From Gallionella sp. (GTDB lineage: Bacteria > Pseudomonadota > Gammaproteobacteria > Burkholderiales > Gallionellaceae), in the NCBI GenBank assembly GCA_017880945.1, contig JADGRM010000096.1, forward strand, positions 1 to 7,940: a DNA stretch of 7,940 nt, written 5' to 3'. The position numbers were made by a program, and so were the translations under genes. Under the pieces are notes generated by a model. That model saw only the letters and a list, made by a program, of their open reading frames with translations, was not told the DNA's origin and did not search any database. Below are positions 1 to 4,783 of the stretch, in pieces. Positions within the stretch are counted from its first letter, which is position 1. Every line of letters starts with the position of its first letter.

Positions 1-2389
1 CCAGTACGAAGCGCGCCAGCACCCAGCCCAGCAGCACCGCACCTGCGGCGGAGAAAAGGCCGCTCAACAATCCCAGCACGGCAAATTCGCTCAGGTGCAA
101 ACGGCGCAGATAGCGGCTGTCCGCCCCCAGCGTGCGCAGGATCGCGGCCTCATGGATACGCTCGTCCTGCGTCGCGAGCAGCGCCGCATACAGCACGGCC
201 ACCCCGCTCAGCAGCGTGAACATGAACACCGCGCTCATGGTTTGCGAGATCTGGTCCATGATGTGGCGCACCTGCTCTATCATCGCCTCGGTATCGATCA
301 GCAGCAGGTTGGGAAATTTCTTGATCAGCGCATTCGCAGACTGCGCCTGGCCCGGCGGAAGATGGAAGCTGGTGATATAGCTGGCCGGAAAATCCTCCAG
401 CATACCGGGAGCGGCGACCACGAAAAAATTCACTTGCATAGAATCCCACTGCACCTTGCGCAAGTTCACCACCTTCGCGCTGAACCGGTTGCCCGCCACG
501 TCGTAGGTCAGCGTGTCGCCCATGTTTATTCCCAGCGTTTTGGCGATGCCTTCTTCCACCGACAACTGCCCAAGCGTGCCCTCTCCCCGCAAGGGGGACG
601 CCGGTGGGTGCCCGATGCCTGCGGCATCACCCTTCCGCAGCCACCACTCCCCCTGCACCAACTCATTACCTTTAGGCAAATGATCCAACCAGGACAGATT
701 GGTCTCGCGCTCCACCAGCCCGCGTGCGCGCGGGTCGGGGTAATCGTCGCCGCTGACCGGACGCTGGTTTATCGCGACCAAACGCCCGCGCACCATCGGG
801 AATAATTCCGGCGGCGATAATTTTTGTTTCGCAAAAAAATCCAGCACCGCCGCGCGCTGGTCGGGCTGGATATTGACGATGAAACGGTTGGGCGCATCCG
901 GCGGCAGGCGCGAACGCCAGCTATCCATCAGGTCTGCACGCACAAAAGTAAGCAGCAGCAAGGCCATGCCGCCCAGGCTGAGCGCGACGATCTGCACCGC
1001 GTTGCTGCGCCCATGCCGCGCCAGATTGGAGAGCGCATGGCTCCCGAATTTTGCCAAGGCACGCACCAAAATCCACGCCAGCAAACCGAACAGCAGCAAG
1101 CCCGCCAGCAAACCGGCCAACACGGTCAGCCCCAGCTTGAGCGAACCGGCCTGCCACAGGAACAGCCCGCACAGCACAGCACCGCCCGATGCGTACAACA
1201 AACCGGTGCCTGCTTTCGGTGCACCCAGTTCGCGGCGGATCACGCGCAGCGGCGAAACGCTTTTCAATTGCCACAACGGCAGGAAAGCGAAGCCCAGCAA
1301 TAATGCCATGCCGCTCGTAGCGGCCTGCCACATCGGCGTCCAGCCGGGCGGCGGCAAACCGGCGTCGCGCATCGAGGCGATCGATTCCACCAGCGCGGCC
1401 TGCGCCGCGTAGCCGAGCAGCTCACCCAGCAGCACGGCACACGCGCCGAGCAGCAGGAACTGGTACAGGAAGATGCGCAGCACCTGTGACTGATTCGCGC
1501 CGAGGCAGCGCATCATCGCGCAGGCATCCAGATGGCGCGAGATGAAATGCCGCGCGGCCAGCGCGAGTGCGATACCCGCCAGCACAACAGCGGTGAGCGC
1601 AGCCAGCCCGAGAAAATGTTCGGCGCGTTCCAGCGCGGTGCGTATCTCGGGGCGCGCGTCGCGCACATCCTCCAGCTTCTCGCCCACACCCATCCGCCCA
1701 GCTTCTTGTAACCAGGCGCGCAGATCGGCCACCTGCTTCGCATCGCCTGCCACCACCAAACGGTAGCCGATACGGCTGCCCTCCTGCACCAGACCAGTTG
1801 CAGGCAGGTCTGCTGCATTCAAGATCACGCGCGGCGCGAAGCTGGCGAAGCCGACCGACTGATCCACGAAACGCACTACCCGCGCCGCAACCCTCAAATG
1901 CAGCTCACCGACGCCCACCTCATCGCCCAGTTGTAATCCCAGCCGCTGCATCAAGCGCTCATCCGCCCACAACGTGCCGCGCGCGGGGATGGTGCTGTTT
2001 TCGTTTTTAATGACATGCTGCGCGCCATCGTCGATGATGATCTTCCCGCGCAAGGGATACCCTTGCTCCACCGACATAATGTCTGCCAGCAGATTCTCAT
2101 TCTTGCCCGCCACCATGCTGGGAAAAGCATCCGACCCGATCACGCGCAGTCCGCGCTGCTGTGCCGCATCGCGATATTCTTTCGGCAATGGCCGCGTCGA
2201 GGAGATGCGCAGGTCCGCGCCAATCAGACTGGTCGCCTCCTGTTGCAGCGCCAGCCGCACCCGGTCCGCGAACAGGCCGACGGTGGCGATGCTGCCGACG
2301 GCCAGCACCAGCGCAATCAGCAGCACGCGCCACTCCCCGGCGCGCCAGTCGCGACGGAGCAGATTGAGGGAGAGGCGAAGGAGGTTCAT
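1..2389 (-). CDS. ybbP: YbbP-like FtsX-family ABC transporter permease (C-terminal end cut off by window edge)
   Basis: The minus-strand reading frame is open from the ATG at 2387-2389 to the left edge: 796 codons with no stop. It encodes a large inner-membrane permease with two FtsX units, the partner of the ATPase at 3489-4169. One hydrophobic helix lies at about residues 22-40, followed by a long extracytoplasmic domain. Helices follow at about 258-283, 303-330, 358-375, 397-440 and 463-482, then a second soluble domain, then helices near 695-715 and 740-770. The two units carry matching cytoplasmic motifs, MRCLGA near residue 295 and LRTLGA near 730, as expected for an internally duplicated FtsX permease. 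The family usually runs a little over 800 residues, so only the last helix region is missing. Residues about 584-605 (GDAAGIGHPPASPLRGEG and flanks) look like an in-frame repeat insertion. The start overlaps the DUF559 stop as ATGA and has a GAGGGG stretch 7 nt upstream. Family is clear; the transported substrate is unknown. Confidence 0.93.
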   Translation of the reverse strand, partial: MNLLRLSLNLLRRDWRAGEWRVLLIALVLAVGSIATVGLFADRVRLALQQEATSLIGADLRISSTRPLPKEYRDAAQQRGLRVIGSDAFPSMVAGKNENLLADIMSVEQGYPLRGKIIIDDGAQHVIKNENSTIPARGTLWADERLMQRLGLQLGDEVGVGELHLRVAARVVRFVDQSVGFASFAPRVILNAADLPATGLVQEGSRIGYRLVVAGDAKQVADLRAWLQEAGRMGVGEKLEDVRDARPEIRTALERAEHFLGLAALTAVVLAGIALALAARHFISRHLDACAMMRCLGANQSQVLRIFLYQFLLLGACAVLLGELLGYAAQAALVESIASMRDAGLPPPGWTPMWQAATSGMALLLGFAFLPLWQLKSVSPLRVIRRELGAPKAGTGLLYASGGAVLCGLFLWQAGSLKLGLTVLAGLLAGLLLFGLLAWILVRALAKFGSHALSNLARHGRSNAVQIVALSLGGMALLLLTFVRADLMDSWRSRLPPDAPNRFIVNIQPDQRAAVLDFFAKQKLSPPELFPMVRGRLVAINQRPVSGDDYPDPRARGLVERETNLSWLDHLPKGNELVQGEWWLRKGDAAGIGHPPASPLRGEGTLGQLSVEEGIAKTLGINMGDTLTYDVAGNRFSAKVVNLRKVQWDSMQVNFFVVAAPGMLEDFPASYITSFHLPPGQAQSANALIKKFPNLLLIDTEAMIEQVRHIMDQISQTMSAVFMFTLLSGVAVLYAALLATQDERIHEAAILRTLGADSRYLRRLHLSEFAVLGLLSGLFSAAGAVLLGWVLARFVL
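575..640. repeat. In-frame palindromic repeat insertion inside the permease gene
   Basis: This stretch contains two tight hairpins: 584-598 (TCCCC, loop of 5, GGGGA) and 614-628 (GATGCC, loop TGC, GGCATC). On the minus strand it adds about 22 residues rich in Gly and Pro between a conserved-looking GEWW and GQLSVEEG, where the family normally has only a short linker. Its CCCTCTCCCC edge matches the edge of the repeat at 2790-2826, so it may belong to the same repeat family. The exact boundaries are inferred. Confidence 0.55.
2321..2389 (-). repeat. Direct repeat copy A: functional 5' end of the permease gene
   Basis: This is the first 23 codons of the intact permease. It aligns without gaps to 2835-2903: 56 of 69 bases agree by hand alignment. 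The inner 33 bases (2321-2353 against 2835-2867) are identical, while the first 36 coding bases agree at only 23 positions. Both copies encode MNL..LS..LLRRDWRAGEWRVL. The identical block contains an inverted repeat, CGCGCC and GGCGCG around a 7-nt loop. Confidence 0.9.
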
Positions 2390-2784
2390 ACCTCTTCCCC
2401 TCGCCCGTTTACGGGAGAGGGGCCAGGGGAGAGGGTCTCGGATGAGATAGCCTCGTTGGAGAGCGCAAGCCGTATCCTCTCCAGCACACTTTCCGTTTCA
2501 TTCATCAATTCGTTATTCCAAAAACGCAACACTGTATATCCCTGACTGCGCAACCACGAATCGCGCTCATGGTCATATTCCAGATTCTCTGAGTGCTGCC
2601 CGCCATCCAATTCGATGACCGACTTCTCTTCCAAACAAATAAAGTCCACCACGTATCGACCCAACGGTTTTTGCCGCTTGAATTTTCTTCCCATGAAACG
2701 GTGGGCGCGCAAGTGATACCACAGCTTCTGTTCCGCATCGGTCAAGTTGCGGCGTAAAGTCTTGGCATTATCCAGCAAGCTCAT
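2386..2784 (-). CDS. DUF559 / Vsr-like endonuclease-domain protein
   Basis: Small 132-residue protein of the DUF559 family, which is placed with the PD-(D/E)XK nuclease-like folds (Vsr, MutH). The N-terminal helix NLTDAEQKLWYHLR holds the usual conserved Glu (E18). GRYVVDF gives D47, IELDGGQH gives E58, D60 and H64, and VLRFWNNEL (85-93) closes the core. These are the expected candidate catalytic or metal-binding residues. The ATG at 2784 is preferred because the core starts there and a GGAGAGGG stretch lies 5 nt upstream. A longer in-frame start at 2925 would only translate the damaged permease copy out of frame. The start overlaps the stop of the permease remnant as ATGA, and the stop overlaps the permease start as ATGA. 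The last 17 residues (ETLSPGPSPVNGRGEEV) are translated repeat, not domain. DNA cleavage is expected from the family but not shown here; the target is unknown. Confidence 0.85.
   Translation of the reverse strand: MSLLDNAKTLRRNLTDAEQKLWYHLRAHRFMGRKFKRQKPLGRYVVDFICLEEKSVIELDGGQHSENLEYDHERDSWLRSQGYTVLRFWNNELMNETESVLERIRLALSNEAISSETLSPGPSPVNGRGEEV
2397..2435 (+). repeat. Right inverted palindromic repeat of the DUF559 cassette
   Basis: A hairpin lies at 2397-2422: 12-base arms around a TT loop, with one G-A mismatch. It is followed by a purine tail CCAGGGGAGAGGG pointing into the DUF559 gene. The block 2413-2435 matches 2790-2811 in inverted orientation with a single 1-nt indel. This copy encodes the C-terminal tail of the DUF559 protein. 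Its outer arm supplies GAGGGG 7 nt before the permease ATG. Confidence 0.8.
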
Positions 2785-2789
2785 GTTCG

Positions 2790-2826
2790 CCCTCTCCCCT
2801 GCCCCTCTCCCACAAGCGTGAGAGGG
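2790..2826 (-). repeat. Left inverted palindromic repeat of the DUF559 cassette
   Basis: On the minus strand, a hairpin (2803-2826) with 11-base arms around a TT loop, one A-G mismatch and one G-T wobble, is followed by a purine tail GCAGGGGAGAGGG running toward the DUF559 start. It has the same architecture as 2397-2435 but in opposite orientation, as expected of terminal inverted repeats. Its inner edge (GGAGAGGG) sits 5 nt before the DUF559 ATG and would serve as its ribosome binding site. Confidence 0.8.
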
Positions 2827-2834
2827 AAAATGCT

Positions 2835-2903
2835 CAGCACGCGCCACTCCCCGGCGCGCCAGTCGCGGCGTAGGAGATGAATAGAAAGATTGATGAGGTT
2901 CAT
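2835..2903 (-). repeat. Direct repeat copy B: displaced permease 5' end
   Basis: Gap-free partner of 2321-2389. Bases 2835-2867 are identical to 2321-2353. The homology ends sharply after GTGCTG at 2835, where cassette sequence begins. The DNA immediately upstream (2904-2928) is AT-rich and follows the stop of the HEPN-like gene. Confidence 0.9.
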
Positions 2904-2928
2904 TTAATTTTTCTGAATATAGCAACCG

Positions 2929-3489
2929 TTAGGTAACATTCAGACTGACTAACTTTTCACAATGCTGCAAAAGCTTTATCCAAAACTCCAATCCCCCTAC
3001 TTGCTCTGGCTTCACACTATCGCCGTCTAGACTTCTGGCATCAAAATTGAATTGGGAACCATCATCGAGCTCAATTAAATATTGCCGCCTATCCTGTTTG
3101 AATAACACCCACTTGGGGCGCCATGGATTATGTGCAAAGGCATTACGCAGCTGATTCACCATAATTCTCATGCCCGTCCGTTTGGGGTCTGTATCCACTG
3201 ATAGTTTTCCAAACACTTCGTCAAGTGATTCATCCAAGGCAAGAGCTGTAGCACTTAAGGCAATTAGCACAATATTCTGAGCTCCTAACTTTAAATCCTC
3301 ATCGGTCCCCTCCGGAAATGCTGGCAGAACAAGTCCTGTACTTCCAGTGTAAATGTGGACATCACGGGTGAAAATTTCTTTGCTAATGCGTCCTGCTACA
3401 ATCTCAGCGTTCAGTCTGCACGCAAGGCCAAGGACCGCTTGTGCAGTAGCAATTTTGTTAGCTGGCGTTTCTATTCCTCTTCCATTCAT
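2929..3489 (-). CDS. Hypothetical protein with a HEPN-like R-X4-H motif
   Basis: I do not recognise the family. The protein has 186 residues, no signal peptide and no clear membrane helix. A hydrophobic helical stretch (66-85) runs into ALDESLDEVFGKL (84-96). It is followed by QLRNAFAHNPWRPKW, which contains R115-N-A-F-A-H120. This R-X4-H pattern after a helical bundle resembles HEPN-domain ribonucleases (toxins and defence effectors), but one short motif is weak evidence. The C-terminal part (127-186) looks mixed strand and helix. The chosen ATG shares one base with the ybbA stop (TAATG). A start 14 codons upstream would lie inside ybbA. The gene is AT-richer than its neighbours (42% GC at 2941-3000 against 60% at 3541-3600, hand counted) and splits the ybbA-ybbP pair, so it was probably acquired by transfer. 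No antitoxin-like partner is adjacent. Confidence 0.75.
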   Translation of the reverse strand: MNGRGIETPANKIATAQAVLGLACRLNAEIVAGRISKEIFTRDVHIYTGSTGLVLPAFPEGTDEDLKLGAQNIVLIALSATALALDESLDEVFGKLSVDTDPKRTGMRIMVNQLRNAFAHNPWRPKWVLFKQDRRQYLIELDDGSQFNFDARSLDGDSVKPEQVGGLEFWIKLLQHCEKLVSLNVT

Positions 3490-4169
3490 TACATCACCCG
3501 CCCCGCCGCCAGATGCAACTGCCTGTTGCAACGCCGCGCCAGTTCTTCGTCGTGGGTGACGAGTATCAGCGTGGTGCCCTGCGCGCGATTGAGTTCCAGC
3601 ATCAGTTCGATGATCTGGCTGCCGGTGGCGGCGTCGAGGTTGCCGGTCGGCTCATCTGCAAACAATATTTTCGGCTGGACGACGAAGGCGCGCGCGATCG
3701 CCACGCGTTGCTGCTCGCCGCCGGAAAGGTGTTTTGGTAAATGCTCCATGCGTTGCGTCAATCCAACACGCCGCAAGGCTTCTGAGGCGCGCTCGCGCGC
3801 ATCGGGTGCGCCATGCAGTTCCAGCGGCAGCATCACGTTTTCCAGCGCGGTCAACGCGGGCAGCAACTGGAAGGACTGGAACACGAAACCCGCCAGGCGT
3901 CCGCGCAGGCGCGCGCGGCCATCTTCATCGAAGGAGAAAATATCCACGCCGTCGAGATACACCGTGCCGCTGCTGGGCGAGTCCAGTCCGGCCAGCAGCC
4001 CCAGCAACGTGGACTTGCCGGAACCGGATGCACCGAGTATCGCCAGACTGTCGCCCGCTTCCACGCTGAAATTGACTTCGTGCAAGATGACCAGCGGCTG
4101 AGCATCTCCTTCCATTGAGGGACTTGCCACTTGCTTACCGAGATTAATTGCCTGCACAATCGCTGCCAT
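3489..4169 (-). CDS. ybbA: YbbA-like ABC transporter ATP-binding protein (MacB/LolD type)
   Basis: Cytoplasmic ATPase of 226 residues, the usual size, that powers the FtsX-type permease encoded downstream. It has a complete set of motifs: Walker A GASGSGKST (46-54), Q-loop Gln98 in FVFQSF, signature LSGGEQ (148-153), Walker B ILFADE (D172, E173) followed by PTGNLD, and H-loop His206 in LVTHDE. The start at 4169 is chosen because MAAIVQAINLGKQ aligns with the usual N-terminus of the family and TGAGGA lies 10 nt upstream. The frame stays open to 4505, but that extension only runs antisense to tesA. The stop overlaps the next gene as TAATG. The pairing of this ATPase with YbbP and a divergent TesA is conserved in proteobacteria. 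The unusual feature is the two unrelated genes between ATPase and permease. Confidence 0.94.
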   Translation of the reverse strand: MAAIVQAINLGKQVASPSMEGDAQPLVILHEVNFSVEAGDSLAILGASGSGKSTLLGLLAGLDSPSSGTVYLDGVDIFSFDEDGRARLRGRLAGFVFQSFQLLPALTALENVMLPLELHGAPDARERASEALRRVGLTQRMEHLPKHLSGGEQQRVAIARAFVVQPKILFADEPTGNLDAATGSQIIELMLELNRAQGTTLILVTHDEELARRCNRQLHLAAGRVM

Positions 4170-4170
4170 G
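4167..4170. other. Overlapping head-to-head start codons of ybbA and tesA (CATG)
   Basis: The ybbA ATG is 4167-4169 on the minus strand and the tesA ATG is 4168-4170 on the plus strand, so the two start codons share two bases. Each gene's promoter and leader must therefore lie within the other's coding sequence. The next plausible in-frame starts would remove conserved ATPase residues or the charged part of the TesA signal peptide, so both starts look right. Confidence 0.8.
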
Positions 4171-4779
4171 AAAAACTTATCCTCAAAAATTGTCTTGTTA
4201 GTCTTTGCGTTGTGGCTGCCGTTCAACGCACATGCTGAAAAAAACATCCTGGTGTTCGGCGACAGTCTATCAGCCGGATATGGCCTCGCCATAGAAAAAA
4301 GTTGGATCAATTTGTTACAGCAGGAATTGCAGCGCACGCAATCCGGATTCAGCGTCGTGAACGCCAGCATCAGCGGCGAGACCACCACCGGCGGGCGGCA
4401 GCGCATCGCCAAGGCATTGAAGCAGCATCGCCCGGCTATCGTGATCGTGGAACTCGGCGCGAATGACGGGCTGCGCGGCGCTCCCGTCAGGGACATCGAA
4501 GCCAACCTGGGCTATATCATCGAACAGTCGCAGAGCTTCGGCGCCAAAGTGCTGCTGATCGGCATTAGGCTACCGCCGAATTACGGCGAGCCCTACATCA
4601 CGCAATTCGCCAATGTATATCCGCGCCTCGCACACAAGTATCGCATCCTGGTGCTGCCGTTCCTGCTGGAAGGCGTTGCCGCAGATCAGTTCCAGGCCGA
4701 TAACCTGCATCCTGTTGCCACCGCACAACAGCACATCATGCTCAATGTGTTGCAGGAATTGAAACATCTACTCCACTGA
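4168..4779 (+). CDS. tesA: TesA-like SGNH/GDSL esterase (multifunctional acyl-CoA thioesterase I / arylesterase / lysophospholipase)
   Basis: A 203-residue periplasmic hydrolase close to the usual TesA size, acting on acyl esters and thioesters. The signal peptide has Lys2 and Lys7, a hydrophobic core at 8-18, and a likely cut after AHA (residue 23). The SGNH blocks are all present: nucleophile Ser33 in GDSLSAGYG, Gly70 in NASISGETT, Asn99 in ELGANDGLRG, and Asp178/His181 in DNLHP. The DGLRG and IRLPPNYG stretches are characteristic of the TesA branch. It is divergent from ybbA, a conserved neighbourhood, and yyaL follows after only 4 nt, so these two are probably co-transcribed. No good Shine-Dalgarno site is visible before the ATG. 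Physiological substrate is not evident from sequence. Confidence 0.95.
   Translation: MKNLSSKIVLLVFALWLPFNAHAEKNILVFGDSLSAGYGLAIEKSWINLLQQELQRTQSGFSVVNASISGETTTGGRQRIAKALKQHRPAIVIVELGANDGLRGAPVRDIEANLGYIIEQSQSFGAKVLLIGIRLPPNYGEPYITQFANVYPRLAHKYRILVLPFLLEGVAADQFQADNLHPVATAQQHIMLNVLQELKHLLH
4180..4185 (-). promoter_or_regulatory. Ribosome binding site of ybbA
   Basis: TGAGGA on the minus strand, 10 nt before the ybbA ATG, lies within tesA codons 5-6. It supports the start at 4169. No comparable purine stretch precedes tesA on the plus strand. Confidence 0.6.
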
Positions 4780-4783
4780 CATT

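Larger units (their letters stand above)
2354..2834 (-). mobile_element. Putative DUF559 cassette inserted in the 5' end of the permease gene
   Basis: Boundaries are taken as the DNA between the two identical 33-bp direct repeats (2321-2353 and 2835-2867). The interval holds inverted palindromic repeats at 2397-2435 and 2790-2826 facing each other across a DUF559 gene. It also holds a new ATG plus 12 codons that restore the permease reading frame. No transposase or integrase is present. The arrangement recalls REP/RAYT units, in which a nuclease-like gene lies between inverted REP palindromes, but mobility here is inference. An alternative is an old insertion plus a local tandem duplication or recombination event. 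Confidence 0.45.
2781..2903 (-). pseudogene. Truncated duplicate of the permease N-terminus (40 codons)
   Basis: The frame begins at ATG 2901-2903 and reads MNLINLSIHLLRRDWRAGEW then RVL, closely matching the first 23 residues of the intact permease (differences L4I, R5N, L8I, N9H). After GTGCTG homology stops and the frame runs through the left palindromic repeat (SIFPLTLVGEGQGRGRT) to a TGA at 2781-2783. That TGA overlaps the DUF559 ATG as ATGA. No Shine-Dalgarno stretch is visible before its ATG. It is best read as the original start of the permease cut off by the cassette. It may still act as a short leader ORF that couples translation to DUF559, but that is inference. Confidence 0.8.

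Noticed and set aside
95..805. Plus-strand 236-codon open frame
   Set aside because: Antisense shadow of the permease; its protein is rich in His, Gln and Arg without domain features, and the opposite strand reads as a good FtsX permease throughout.
824..1303. Plus-strand open frame rich in Gln and His
   Set aside because: Antisense to permease membrane segments; composition is typical of a GC-rich shadow frame.
2015..2545. Plus-strand 176-codon open frame across the permease start and DUF559 end
   Set aside because: It crosses two minus-strand genes and a repeat and shows no protein family features.
2397..2826. CRISPR-like array from repeated CCCTCTCCCC blocks
   Set aside because: Only two copies, inverted relative to each other and separated by a coding gene; no regular spacers.
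2785..2925. Longer DUF559 start at 2925
   Set aside because: The added 47 residues translate the displaced permease copy and left repeat out of frame, and no ribosome site precedes it.
4131..4160. TTGCTT, 18-nt spacer, CACAAT as a promoter for tesA
   Set aside because: Poor match to both consensus boxes, and it would start transcription almost at the ATG; not reported as a feature.
4170..4505. Upstream extension of ybbA by 112 codons
   Set aside because: It runs antisense to tesA, whose SGNH motifs are intact, and no ABC ATPase has such an extension; the start at 4169 has a ribosome site.
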